Positions 17,910-26,728 of a stretch of 64,000 nucleotides of DNA are shown here, piece by piece. The first letter of the stretch is position 1; every line of letters begins with the position of its first letter. The notes beneath the pieces are model-generated. The model had not been told where the DNA came from, ran no database searches, and saw only the letters and a program-made list of their open reading frames with translations. Source of the stretch: Brevibacterium atlanticum (GTDB lineage: Bacteria; Actinomycetota; Actinomycetes; Actinomycetales; Brevibacteriaceae); the NCBI RefSeq assembly GCF_011617245.1, contig NZ_CP050152.1:372001-436000 (forward strand), read 5' to 3'. Position numbers and translations under genes: made by a program.

Positions 17910-18674
17910 ATGGTGGGCAACATGCTATTCCCGAGAATCGACCCGAATGAGGCACATCGCATGAGGAGCGAATTCGTGCAGAAACTCGAATCCTGGCCGA
18001 AGTTCAGCGACAGCTCTTTTGACGCCGGACTTAATGGCCCGCGAGCTTTTCCTCCGACCGGAGGTTCTCGAATAAGCGAATCGGCGTTGAGAGGTTTGCG
18101 CCAGTCATGCATTGACGCTGTTGATGAATCTTCTGCGAGTTCCGCCTTGTCGATGACCGCCTCTTTCGATATTGCGATCGGCAGGGTTCTGTACCGAGCA
18201 GGCGAACATTCGATAGGCGAGTTCGGCGATCCGTACGTATGGGACTTCCTGACGCTGATCCTGATGCCGGATCTCGCAGCCAGACGCTTGGCGATGGGAA
18301 GCCTGTCGACCGCAAGAGGACACGCGCTTCAGAAACGAATCACCGGTGGAGATCGGCGTCATGTCTTCCAACGAATCTGGAAGAGATGGCTCATCTTCGG
18401 ACCTGAAATTGTCGAGGCAGGAAAGCTCACCGAGGATGACTTTGGGGTAACCATAGAACGACTGATCACCAACCGGCCCCGACTTGCTCGCGCAGTCGCC
18501 AACGCGATTGTCGGATCTGGATATTCTGGATCAGAGCGTCGTGATTATTCTCGCATCTTCATGAGGCGGCTTCAGCAGACATCAGGACTCGTGCAGATTC
18601 CCGACCACGACGAGGACTATCTGCGAGACGTCATCGATGCACTTCACCGGCAGGTGGTCGAAACGCTCAAATAG
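17910..18674 (+). CDS. Uncharacterised defence-island protein B (possibly DUF6339-like)
   Basis: 254 residues, mainly helical by composition. A YVWDFLTLILMPDLAARRLAMG segment and IWKRWLIFGPEIVEAG recall DUF6339 proteins, which I believe turn up in similar loci, but I cannot confirm the match. Arg-rich helices (RRDYSRIFMRRLQQ) could contact nucleic acid. Its start follows the previous stop by 3 bases, and vsr begins 53 bases after it. No enzyme motif is seen. It is likely an accessory subunit of the Z1/GHKL system. Confidence 0.75.
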   Translation: MVGNMLFPRIDPNEAHRMRSEFVQKLESWPKFSDSSFDAGLNGPRAFPPTGGSRISESALRGLRQSCIDAVDESSASSALSMTASFDIAIGRVLYRAGEHSIGEFGDPYVWDFLTLILMPDLAARRLAMGSLSTARGHALQKRITGGDRRHVFQRIWKRWLIFGPEIVEAGKLTEDDFGVTIERLITNRPRLARAVANAIVGSGYSGSERRDYSRIFMRRLQQTSGLVQIPDHDEDYLRDVIDALHRQVVETLK

Positions 18675-18727
18675 TTAGTCGCCGTCTGCAGACGTCTGTG
18701 AATGGGACAGACTGAGAGACTGAGTGC

Positions 18728-19153
18728 ATGGAAGAGTCTTGGGCCTCATCTGACCACGCGCGGCGTACGATGCAAGCCAATAGAAGACGCGATACAAAGC
18801 CCGAGCTGGCGTTGCGCTCGACGCTGCATTCCCGTGGATTGCGCTTCCGCGTCGACGCAGTTCCGTTCAAAGGAGTGCGCACTCGTGCTGACGTCGTCTT
18901 TTCGAGAGCCAAGATCGCGGTGTTCGTCGATGGGTGCTTCTGGCATGGGTGTCCTGAACACTTCATTATGCCCAAAACCAATACCAACTACTGGTCGTCG
19001 AAGATTTCAAGCAACCGTGACAGAGACGAAAGGGTTGACGGGGTGCTTGGTGACGAAGGCTGGCTGGTGATTCGTGTATGGGAACATGAGGACCCAGCCT
19101 CGGCTGCGACGAGGATCGAACGCGCGTGGAGAAGCAGAACTGGTCAGGCTTGA
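18728..19153 (+). CDS. vsr: Very short patch repair endonuclease
   Basis: 141 residues, normal for Vsr. ADVVF carries D55, VDGCFWHGCPEH carries H73, and the conserved YWSSKISSN-RD and WLVIRVWEHED segments follow. The 18-residue spacing of Asp and His equals that of E. coli Vsr (D51, H69). Vsr nicks next to T:G mismatches formed by deamination of 5-methylcytosine, so it pairs logically with the C5 methyltransferase that opens the island. In MORC/Z1-type loci Vsr-like proteins may also act as a restriction nuclease. No strong ribosome site precedes the ATG. Confidence 0.93.
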   Translation: MEESWASSDHARRTMQANRRRDTKPELALRSTLHSRGLRFRVDAVPFKGVRTRADVVFSRAKIAVFVDGCFWHGCPEHFIMPKTNTNYWSSKISSNRDRDERVDGVLGDEGWLVIRVWEHEDPASAATRIERAWRSRTGQA

Positions 19154-19160
19154 TTTCGGT

Positions 19161-20228
19161 TTACCGTGTTCGAGCGTGGTGACTGCTGTTACCACGCTGA
19201 GTGTTCACCGCCTCCCACGCGAAGGTCGCGATCCAGTGAGACGAAACGTACTCGTCCGAGACGGCGGCTTCCAGGCCCGGAGCCATAAGTGCATCGACCC
19301 GAGTGAGCATGCCTTTGGCTTGAGCCATGAGGTTGGCGTCTTCCCTCTTCTCCGCGATGGCTTCGAGCTTCGGCCCCAACCGCATCACCGAGGCTGCTAC
19401 CGACAGCCCCAGTCCGTAAAGATGGCTCTGCTGTCCGTCGGTCGGGTCGAGAACCTTGACGGGGGTGAGCGCTGGTGACTCCGGATCCAGTTCCGACAAG
19501 AATCCGGGCAGCCATGACGCGAACTCGTCCTCGGTGAGGACCTCGGCCATGAGATCGGCTTCGCACAGGCCGGGGGAGAGGAAGTCGTGGCCGCTGCGTT
19601 CCTGCGTGAAGTTCCATGCGGCATCCTCGGCGAAGAACCGCCGAGCCGCAGCGGCGATGGCGTCGATCGTATCGCGCCGATCGGCCGCTCGTGCGCCGAT
19701 GAGGATCCGACGCAGCCCGAACGCAGTGTTGGAATGAACCCCGTGCCTGACCGGCTCGGAGACCTTCGGCAGCCATGCAGTCACGGGGTCGAAGACTGTC
19801 TCGGTGAGCACCTGGGTGTTCTTTCCCAGATCCTGGAGCTCCGTTGTTCCACTGGAATTGAGTACGCGGTTGAGTTCAACCGCCCAAGCCCAGCCATACG
19901 GCCGCTCCCACGAGGGACTGTCACGGAGGAAGGCCGCCTCGGCGAGCATATTCTCCTCGCTCAGATGCGCGGTCAGGACCTCAAGAGCTTGGTCGCGCCA
20001 ACTCGCCGTCCGGCCCTCCTCGGTGTCGAGGAGCGACGCCAGCAGATAATGCATGTGCACGCTGGAATGCCAGTCGAAGGAATTCGCGAATGCCGGGTGC
20101 TTCTCCACCGCAGGCACGACATCGGCCAGGCTCGGGACGAGATGATGGGCCGCGTACGGATATTCGCGGGTGATGTTGCTCAGAGCCACCTCGGCGAAGG
20201 GATTGACGTACTTGTCGGACGAGTTCAT
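19161..20228 (-). CDS. DUF2891 domain-containing protein
   Basis: 355 residues. The HPAFANSFDWHSSVHMHYLLASLL segment near residue 45 and NSFVWELN-type helices (here YGWAWAVELNRVL) are characteristic of DUF2891, an all-helical family with an (alpha/alpha)-barrel look. A catalytic role has not been established for the family. It is transcribed against the end of vsr (8-base gap), and its G/C-rich codon use returns to that of the chromosome, so it marks the right edge of the defence island. Confidence 0.85.
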   Translation of the reverse strand: MNSSDKYVNPFAEVALSNITREYPYAAHHLVPSLADVVPAVEKHPAFANSFDWHSSVHMHYLLASLLDTEEGRTASWRDQALEVLTAHLSEENMLAEAAFLRDSPSWERPYGWAWAVELNRVLNSSGTTELQDLGKNTQVLTETVFDPVTAWLPKVSEPVRHGVHSNTAFGLRRILIGARAADRRDTIDAIAAAARRFFAEDAAWNFTQERSGHDFLSPGLCEADLMAEVLTEDEFASWLPGFLSELDPESPALTPVKVLDPTDGQQSHLYGLGLSVAASVMRLGPKLEAIAEKREDANLMAQAKGMLTRVDALMAPGLEAAVSDEYVSSHWIATFAWEAVNTQRGNSSHHARTR

Positions 20229-20261
20229 GCGATGGATCCTCTCGGCTGAGATCTGACATGC

Positions 20262-21974
20262 TCACCCTAGCGCGCTCTGCACCCGCGGTTGAGCAGCCCA
20301 ATCACGCAGTACCGCGGCCTTGATCTTCGACCCATTCGTTCCTGCGGTTACCGGCATAGCATCGATGACGCGGACTTCTGCCGGCACCTTGTAGCGAGCC
20401 AATCTCTCACAACAGTGCGCGATGATCTGCTCCTCGTCAGGAACGCGATCGTGGACGCCCTGCACGAAGGCGACAACTTCGGGTTCGCCGAGATCATTGG
20501 TCCGGCCGACGACCTTCACCAATTCCACGTCCTCATGCGTGATGATGTGGGTCTCGATCTCCGCCGGGTCGACAAGGAAACCGCGGAGCCGAATGACATC
20601 GCCCATGCGGCAGATGTACTCGAATGAGTGTGGTCCCTTCGCCCGGCCGAGGTCTCCTGTTCGGAACCACCCGTCGGCAGTGAAGTTCTTCGCGCCCTCG
20701 CCGGAATCGCCCAGATAGCTGTTGACGACGTTGGTTCCCGACAACTGGATCTCTCCGTCGTCTCCATCTGACATCGGCTCATCTGTAGCGGGGTCCGCGA
20801 TCCGGTATTCGTAGGACGGATCAACGAGCTGTCCGCCGCCCGAATAGCGCAGATCATCCGATGTGTCGGTCGGCCACAGGGTAGCAAGGGCGAAGACTTC
20901 AGACGAACCGTATACTCCGACCGTACGTGTGCCGAATTCTGCAGATGCCCACTGCGCGATCTCGGCTGACATGCCTTGGAAGTCAGCAACACCCGCCCAT
21001 TTCCACGAATCCAATCGGATTCCCGATTCGCCGCACGCGCGTCGTACGCGAGAGAGCATGTCATCGGCACCGACGAAATGTGTTCCTCCGAAATGCTCCC
21101 ATGCACGGAGGAGCTCGGTTTCGTCGAAGACCGGATGAAGGAGAACCGCGGCCCCCGCGAACAGTGCTGCCATGCCGCCGCAGTACCCGAACACTCCGGA
21201 ATAGGGCAGCGGTTCGACCATGAGATCTCCCGGACTCAGCCCGACTGCGCTCGCCGCATTCACAGCATGTGAGATCACAGCAGACTCGCGATGGGCGGCA
21301 AGCTTCGGCATGCCGGTCGAACCCGAAGTCGTAAAGGCCACCGCAAGTCGATCGTCTGATCCCGCGGCCGTCTGCAGATCGCCTGTGCTTGCTGCTGTGG
21401 CCAGTCGTGGGGCCCTCGGCACCACCATCGAACCCGAGCCGAGATCGTAGTCTGCGGGCGTGGGATCGGTCTGCGCACCAGGCACGGCCCACACGAAGCT
21501 GACAGGCGGTGTGAATGTCTCAGTCCCGTCTTCCTGAACTGAGCGCCGTGCTTCAGCGACTGCGGCAACCGCAGTGTCCAAGAATTTCACTCGTCCGAAT
21601 CCATGCGCCATGACCAAGACCCGTGGCCGTGCTTTGGCAAGGACATGGCTGACCTCGGCAACGTTGTACCGGGTATTCACTCCGATGACATGGGCGCCGC
21701 ACGCCGAAGCCGCGAACTGCCATGCATAGGCATCGGACCAGCTGGGAATCCACACGCCGATGCAGTCGCCTGGGCCGACTTGATGATTGGACAGAAGCCT
21801 GGCGAATTCGTCCGCGCGAGCGAGAAGGTCCGTGACTGTGACCCGACGGTGTCCGCCGTCGATCGGAGTCGTCGCAGACCTGTCCGGCTCAGGGTCGACG
21901 AGTGCTGTGCGCTGTGGATCGGCGGCAACCCAGGACTTGAGGTGGCCATAGAGTGTATCGGGGGTGGTGTTCAT
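20262..21974 (-). CDS. AMP-binding acyl-CoA synthetase/ligase
   Basis: 570 residues. The P-loop-like AMP motif is TTSGSTGMPKLAAHRES, the acyl-pocket motif is GVYGSSEVF, the hinge region is GWFRTGDLG, and the C-terminal lysine lies in GTNGSKIKAA. It should activate a carboxylic acid to its CoA thioester with ATP. It is the last gene of a minus-strand run with an alpha/beta hydrolase (4-base overlap region) and an SCP2-like protein, with a divergent TetR regulator. The block likely degrades a fatty or aromatic acid; the substrate is open. Confidence 0.88.
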   Translation of the reverse strand: MNTTPDTLYGHLKSWVAADPQRTALVDPEPDRSATTPIDGGHRRVTVTDLLARADEFARLLSNHQVGPGDCIGVWIPSWSDAYAWQFAASACGAHVIGVNTRYNVAEVSHVLAKARPRVLVMAHGFGRVKFLDTAVAAVAEARRSVQEDGTETFTPPVSFVWAVPGAQTDPTPADYDLGSGSMVVPRAPRLATAASTGDLQTAAGSDDRLAVAFTTSGSTGMPKLAAHRESAVISHAVNAASAVGLSPGDLMVEPLPYSGVFGYCGGMAALFAGAAVLLHPVFDETELLRAWEHFGGTHFVGADDMLSRVRRACGESGIRLDSWKWAGVADFQGMSAEIAQWASAEFGTRTVGVYGSSEVFALATLWPTDTSDDLRYSGGGQLVDPSYEYRIADPATDEPMSDGDDGEIQLSGTNVVNSYLGDSGEGAKNFTADGWFRTGDLGRAKGPHSFEYICRMGDVIRLRGFLVDPAEIETHIITHEDVELVKVVGRTNDLGEPEVVAFVQGVHDRVPDEEQIIAHCCERLARYKVPAEVRVIDAMPVTAGTNGSKIKAAVLRDWAAQPRVQSALG

Positions 21975-22846
21975 GCGATTTGAGCCTCCTTATCGGCACC
22001 GGCGGATTGATCGCTGCGCAACCACGTATCGACGAAGTCCGCGAAGTCGGGCATCTCCTCCATCGGATAGTGCCCGATGCCGTCGATGAGTTCGAAGTGT
22101 CCTCGAGGGATGGACGAGGCATCCCGGCGGACTTCGTCGGAGTCGATCCACAGATCGTCTGAACCAACGACAAGCCTGACCGGGCAACTGATGTCTGAGA
22201 GCAGTCCTCTGACGTCGTGATTGCCCCAACCGATGAGGTCCGAATTCGACACGATCGGATCCTCTCGGCAATGCATTCGCGCAATCATGTTACGGCGGTC
22301 GGCGCTGACAGACTTGCCGACGACCGCATCGGTTCCCCAGTAGGTGCGTTCGGTTCGCGACGGTGCCGCGATGTCGACGAGCTCGCGCTTCAGCGACCGA
22401 ACCGAAACGCGACCTGAACCGGCGCCTGCCGCCATAGCTACGGCCGCGTAGATTCGGCTCCCGGCTCGTGTGACGAGATCGATAGTGATCTTGCCACCGA
22501 TAGAACAGCCGACGACAGAGAACTTTTCGATGCCCAGCAGGTCGATGACCGACAGCGCGAACTGGGCGTAGTCGCCGAGATCAGTCACCGGGTCCCCGGC
22601 GCAGGGTTCTGACCTCCCGTGCCCGGGGAGATCTGGAACGATGACTCGATAGCCGACCTCCGCGAGTCGAGGTGCGACGTCTCGGTACTGAACTCCGCTC
22701 TGGCCAGCGGTATGCAGAGCCAGCAAGGGAGTTGACGAAAGATCACCCCAATCTTCGACAAATGCCGAACGACCATCGATGAGAAGCTGATGGGCGCGGA
22801 ACGTGTGGCGAACCGAGTCAGAAGCGCCTTTGTCGAGGTCGGTCAT
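21971..22846 (-). CDS. Alpha/beta hydrolase
   Basis: About 291 residues. The fold markers are PDLPGHGRSEP, nucleophile elbow VGCSIGGKI with the serine, a late aspartate region (VVGSDDLW) and histidine in GIGHYPMEE. The preferred ATG at 22846 has GGAG upstream; the TTG at 22861 extends it by five residues. It ends overlapping the start of the CoA ligase and begins 1 base after the SCP2-like gene, so the three are translationally linked. It may hydrolyse an ester or a C-C bond before CoA activation. Confidence 0.85.
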   Translation of the reverse strand: MTDLDKGASDSVRHTFRAHQLLIDGRSAFVEDWGDLSSTPLLALHTAGQSGVQYRDVAPRLAEVGYRVIVPDLPGHGRSEPCAGDPVTDLGDYAQFALSVIDLLGIEKFSVVGCSIGGKITIDLVTRAGSRIYAAVAMAAGAGSGRVSVRSLKRELVDIAAPSRTERTYWGTDAVVGKSVSADRRNMIARMHCREDPIVSNSDLIGWGNHDVRGLLSDISCPVRLVVGSDDLWIDSDEVRRDASSIPRGHFELIDGIGHYPMEEMPDFADFVDTWLRSDQSAGADKEAQIA

Positions 22847-22847
22847 T

Positions 22848-23618
22848 TCAGGAGACTCCAATCGATTCGTGGTGAGCGTCAGATGTCGGTGTACCGATCC
22901 AGCCGGAAGCCGCCGCCTGAACGCGACACAGGTCGATGACTCTGACCAGCGCGCTCGTCATGCGGAGGTATTCGTATCCGGATCCGTCGGTCTTCAGGGT
23001 TCCACGCATGGCTGCTTCCATGAAGGCGTTTCTCGGGGTCGTCATCAACCAGATGAAGACATCACCCGGTATTGTCACGGTGAAATCCGAACCCAGGAGT
23101 GAACGTGAAGCGACTTCGAGGACAGTGCCCCGATAGCAACGAATATGCACCGGCCTCGACCCGACCTGCAGGCCGATGGTCCCGTCGTAGTTCTCGATGA
23201 GTCGGCTGAACTCCGCATCGTTCTTCAATCGGGTTTCGAGAGCGGAGTTCCATTGTCGATTCCCTGGGCAGTGCAGAGCTGCGGACTCCAGCTGCTCGTC
23301 GAGAACGGCAATATCGACGTCGAATACCAGTCGCACTGTTGATTCCGCGCCGGGTATTTCGGCGTCATGAGAAGTGACCTCGACACGGGCCGAAGCTGCG
23401 CCGGGGAAATCGACTGCTGTGATGACGGTGCGGTCAGAGTCAGGATGCAAAGCCGCTGAAGCGGTCTGCGGCTCGACCGATGCGGAGACCAGACGGGCCG
23501 GCCCACCGATCTGTGCCTCGACGTCCTGCGCAATGGAGTGTGCGGCCAGGAGGAGCGAAGCATCAACGTTTCCACGGTCGATTGCAAAGGTCCTTCCGGG
23601 TGCCAGTCCGTTGATCAT
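22848..23618 (-). CDS. SCP2 sterol-carrier-like protein
   Basis: About 256 residues from the ATG at 23618, which has AAAGGA 7 bases upstream. The C-terminal half (DFTVTIPGDVFIWLMTTPRNAFMEAAMRGTLKTDG) fits the SCP2 fold, a hydrophobic-ligand carrier; the N-terminal half also shows a repeat-like beta pattern. It likely binds a lipid or acyl-CoA intermediate of this cluster. It is the first gene of the minus-strand operon and nearly abuts the divergent TetR gene. The family call rests on pattern only. Confidence 0.55.
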   Translation of the reverse strand: MINGLAPGRTFAIDRGNVDASLLLAAHSIAQDVEAQIGGPARLVSASVEPQTASAALHPDSDRTVITAVDFPGAASARVEVTSHDAEIPGAESTVRLVFDVDIAVLDEQLESAALHCPGNRQWNSALETRLKNDAEFSRLIENYDGTIGLQVGSRPVHIRCYRGTVLEVASRSLLGSDFTVTIPGDVFIWLMTTPRNAFMEAAMRGTLKTDGSGYEYLRMTSALVRVIDLCRVQAAASGWIGTPTSDAHHESIGVS

Positions 23619-23641
23619 GAGCATTCCTTTCGAGGCTGTAT

Positions 23642-24292
23642 ATGCAAAGATTGTTGTCCATGGAGGACAAGCCGGGCAGCGGACGGAGACGAGCCGCACC
23701 ACGATTCATCGACCGTGAGACCGTGGTCGATGCAGCGCTGGAAGTCTTCTCCGAAATGGGATTCCACGGGGCCAGTACACGCGAGATCGCCAGAGTCGCC
23801 GGTACCTCGCTGTCGAACCTCTACAACTATTTCGGTTCGAAATCCGCCATTCTCGAGTTCGTACTCGAGGAGACTTCGCGAACCCTGGCAGACCGCCTCG
23901 AAGCCGCGGCCGCTTCCGACTGCGAAGGTACTCTGTCCAAGATCGAAGCGGCCGTCAGGGCCTATGTCGACTTCATCCTCGAACGTCCTCGAGCGTCTCT
24001 GATCGGCATCACTGAGATTCGCTATCTTCACGGAGACAACCGCGCTGAAGTGGTCAGACAGCGCGACCGAACAGAGAAGGTATTCCGTGATCTGATCTCC
24101 GCAGGCCTTGCTGAAGGAGCATGCGATGTCCGCAACGTGGGCTCGGCTATGCGCGGAGTCGTGACGATCTGCAATTCGATGTCGACGTGGTACCGGCCCG
24201 CCGGTGAGCTGTCGGCCGAAACGCTCGCCGACCTTCAGGTGGATCTGGTGTTCGGGCTGATTCGCGCCACAGAACGTCCTCCTCGAGGGTGA
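23642..24292 (+). CDS. TetR family transcriptional regulator
   Basis: 216 residues, or 210 from the ATG at 23660. The N-terminal helix-turn-helix reads VFSEMGFHGASTREIARVAGTSLSNLYNYFGSKSAIL, and the C-terminal part is a helical ligand domain. Only 23 bases separate it from the divergent SCP2-like gene, so a shared operator must overlap one of the starts; AAAGATTGTT (23646-23655) resembles the core of the palindrome at 25744-25761. It probably represses the ligase/hydrolase/SCP2 genes and perhaps the nearby transporter and MaoC genes. Confidence 0.88.
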   Translation: MQRLLSMEDKPGSGRRRAAPRFIDRETVVDAALEVFSEMGFHGASTREIARVAGTSLSNLYNYFGSKSAILEFVLEETSRTLADRLEAAAASDCEGTLSKIEAAVRAYVDFILERPRASLIGITEIRYLHGDNRAEVVRQRDRTEKVFRDLISAGLAEGACDVRNVGSAMRGVVTICNSMSTWYRPAGELSAETLADLQVDLVFGLIRATERPPRG

Positions 24293-24305
24293 TCGAAGCC
24301 GTACA

Positions 24306-25721
24306 TTACGAGGACGCATGCGACGCCTGTTCGCGTTCGGTGCGCTGCTCGACGTCTGCCGAGGTCTCGTGCAGGTCCGCTTGAAATCTCTCTTTGATCG
24401 TGAACACCGAGATGAACGTGATCACGGCCATGGCGATGATGTAGCCGGCCACGCTGGCCGAAGTCCCGGTCGCCTCGATGAGCGAGAGCATGATCATCGG
24501 AGCGAGTCCGCCGGCAAGCACACTGGCGATCTGATAGCCCAATGACGCCCCGAAGTAGCGGACATCTGCGGGGGACATCTCGGCAAACAAGGCTGCCTGC
24601 GGGCCGTACATCATCGAGTGGAAAGTCAGGGCGACGATGAGAGCCAGCGTCACGAGCACTGGATTTCCGGTGTCGACGAGCCAGAAGAACGGGAACGCCC
24701 ATACTCCCATCAGCACGGTTCCGGTGAGGAAGATTCTGCGTCGCCCCCGGCGGTCGGACCTGGCGCCGAAGAACGGAATCGTCACGATCTGCGTGGCGAC
24801 GGCGATGCAGACCACGAGGATCATGGTCGTCTGTGACAGACCGACATTCGCGGTGCCGTATGACAGCATTCCGGAGATGAGGATGTAGAATGTGCCGTTG
24901 ACGACGAAGAAAGCACCGGCCGCCTGCAGGATCTCCTTCCAGTAGATGCGGATCGCCTGGAGGATGGGGACCTTCGGCATGTTCGAGGCCGTGCTCTTCG
25001 CTGCTGCTTTCGCCTGCATCGACTTGAACACCGGGGTTTCTTCGATGCGGAGCTGAACGAACACTCCGACGGCGACAAGGAGAATCCCGGACAGGAACGG
25101 TACTCGCCAACCCCACGCCGCGAACGCAGTCTCATCGACGAAGAGGAGGATGCCGAGGAAGAAGGCATTTCCGATGATGATGCCGGCAACCGCCCCCAGC
25201 TGGACGAGCGAACCGTAGAAACCTCGCCGGGCGACCGGAGAGTGCTCAGTCAGCAACAATGCCGCACCGCCCCACTGGGCGCCGACGCCCAGTCCCTGAA
25301 CCAACCGGGCCGTGATCAGCAGAATCGGTGCCCAGATGCCGATGGTGTCGTATCCGGGCAGCAGCCCGATGGCAGTTGTCGACACGCCCATGATGACCAT
25401 CGAAGCCACCAGTGGCCCCTTGCGTCCGAATCGATCGCCGAGGATGCCCGCGACGATGCCGCCGAGCGGGCGCGCGATGAACCCGACAGCAAGCGTGCCG
25501 AACGAAGCGATCGTGCCTAAAGCTCCTTCGAGGGAGGGGAAGAACAGATGCCCGAAGACCAGCGCAGATGCCGTCGAGTAGATCAGGAAGTCGAACCACT
25601 CAAGAGCAGTGGCAAGTACCGAAGCGCTTGCGAGCTTGGTCATCTTCCCATCGTTGTGGGTGTGTGGCGGCGCCGGTGATGATCCAGGGCTGTCCGGCCG
25701 CGTCGAGGGAGTAGAAGTCAT
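24306..25721 (-). CDS. MFS transporter, metabolite:H+ symporter (MHS) family
   Basis: About 471 residues with twelve predicted membrane segments. GDRFGRKGPLVASM and GARSDRRGRRRIFLTG are the MFS loop 2-3 and loop 8-9 motifs, and the N-terminal EWFDFLIYSTASALVF is typical of MHS proteins such as ShiA and KgtP. It should import an organic acid with protons. The ATG at 25721 has AAAGGAG upstream; the frame extends further but without support. It is divergent from the MaoC gene across an 18-bp palindrome and likely serves the adjacent acyl-CoA cluster. Confidence 0.9.
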   Translation of the reverse strand: MTSTPSTRPDSPGSSPAPPHTHNDGKMTKLASASVLATALEWFDFLIYSTASALVFGHLFFPSLEGALGTIASFGTLAVGFIARPLGGIVAGILGDRFGRKGPLVASMVIMGVSTTAIGLLPGYDTIGIWAPILLITARLVQGLGVGAQWGGAALLLTEHSPVARRGFYGSLVQLGAVAGIIIGNAFFLGILLFVDETAFAAWGWRVPFLSGILLVAVGVFVQLRIEETPVFKSMQAKAAAKSTASNMPKVPILQAIRIYWKEILQAAGAFFVVNGTFYILISGMLSYGTANVGLSQTTMILVVCIAVATQIVTIPFFGARSDRRGRRRIFLTGTVLMGVWAFPFFWLVDTGNPVLVTLALIVALTFHSMMYGPQAALFAEMSPADVRYFGASLGYQIASVLAGGLAPMIMLSLIEATGTSASVAGYIIAMAVITFISVFTIKERFQADLHETSADVEQRTEREQASHASS

Positions 25722-25743
25722 TGCACACTCTCCTTTGAGTAAG

Positions 25744-25761
25744 GAAGAACGATCGTTCTTC
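25744..25761. promoter_or_regulatory. Perfect 18-bp operator palindrome
   Basis: GAAGAACGATCGTTCTTC is a perfect inverted repeat between the divergent MHS transporter and MaoC genes. A TAGTAT at 25767-25772 just downstream could be the MaoC -10, so a bound repressor would cover the -35/spacer. Size and symmetry fit a TetR-family operator; the TetR gene at 23642 is the nearest candidate. Confidence 0.6.
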
Positions 25762-25811
25762 AGTGGTAGTATGACAGCACTCAACAGCGAATGGCAATGG
25801 AAGAGGTGCAG

Positions 25812-26315
25812 ATGATGACTGCGGGGAATGCTGAGGCGATTCAGAAGCGCCCTGTCGTTCGGACTGATCACAGCCTGTACTACGAGGATATGGAAGTCGG
25901 TCAGGTCTACCGTTCATCGTCCCGTACCCTGACCGAGGCGGATCTGACGATGTTCTCGATGCTCTCGGGTGACTGGAACCAAGTGCACGCGGACGCGACC
26001 CACATGGAGGCGCAAGGCGGCGAGCGGTTGCTCCATGGTGCTCTGGGCATCGCGGTCGTCACTGGTCTGATGGATCGAGCCGGATGGTTCGGCACCTCGG
26101 CGATCGCGATGACCGACATCGGCGACTGGGCGTTCGTGCGACCTCTGTGCTGCGGCGATACCGTGACGATGGAAATGGAGATCGTCGGCTGCCGCGTTGT
26201 GTCGGCGGGTGACAAGGGGATAGTTTCGCGGGTCTTCACCCTGTTCAACCAGAACGGCGAGATCGTGCAGAGAGGTAAGAGTGGGATGCTCATCAAACTG
26301 GAGCGAGACAGGTGA
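25812..26315 (+). CDS. MaoC-like dehydratase/hydratase
   Basis: About 167 residues. LSGDWNQVHADATHMEA is the hydratase-2 motif (Asp and His catalytic pair), within a single hot-dog domain. It probably hydrates an enoyl-CoA. GAAGAGG lies 5 bases before the ATG at 25812; the frame is open to an ATG at 25791. It is divergent from the MHS transporter and shares the palindromic operator, so it is likely coregulated with the acyl-CoA cluster. Confidence 0.87.
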   Translation: MMTAGNAEAIQKRPVVRTDHSLYYEDMEVGQVYRSSSRTLTEADLTMFSMLSGDWNQVHADATHMEAQGGERLLHGALGIAVVTGLMDRAGWFGTSAIAMTDIGDWAFVRPLCCGDTVTMEMEIVGCRVVSAGDKGIVSRVFTLFNQNGEIVQRGKSGMLIKLERDR

Positions 26316-26392
26316 TCGGTCGCGTCGGGCGCTAATCTGGAGGCGAACCGGGAGCCGCCCGTGTGAGGCTCGATCGAGAAGGCGAGGCAACG

Positions 26393-26719
26393 ATGACGCG
26401 GTCACCTGAGGTCTTCGGCAAGACCGTCGATGAGCACACCAGGTGCGTCCACTACGCGACCGAACTCGACATCATCGCCATCCGCTTCGCCTGCTGCGGC
26501 CGCTACTACCCCTGCCATTTGTGCCACTCCGAGACTGCGGATCATCCCGCTCAACAGTGGCCGCGCGATCGATGGGACGAGCCGGCGATCATCTGTGGGA
26601 ACTGCTGGAGCGAACTGACGATCACTGCCTACAACGCAACCGACGACTGCCCGACCTGCGGGTCCGCATTCAACCCCCGCTGCGCGGCGCATTCGGACTA
26701 CTATTTCGCCGGTCAGTGA
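26393..26719 (+). CDS. CHY zinc finger protein
   Basis: About 108 residues. Cys and His pairs are ordered as in the CHY zinc finger: TRCVHY, FACCGRYYPCHLCH, ICGNC, DDCPTCG and FNPRC. These proteins bind several zinc ions; the bacterial short form has no set role. The ATG at 26393 follows a GAAGGCGAGG ribosome site. It is convergent with the His-rich membrane protein gene (9-base gap). Confidence 0.88.
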   Translation: MTRSPEVFGKTVDEHTRCVHYATELDIIAIRFACCGRYYPCHLCHSETADHPAQQWPRDRWDEPAIICGNCWSELTITAYNATDDCPTCGSAFNPRCAAHSDYYFAGQ

Positions 26720-26728
26720 CGAATCCGG

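Noticed and set aside
20262..22846. Possible polyketide or siderophore synthesis cluster
   Set aside because: The ligase and hydrolase lack carrier-protein or condensation partners; an acyl-CoA catabolic role fits better.
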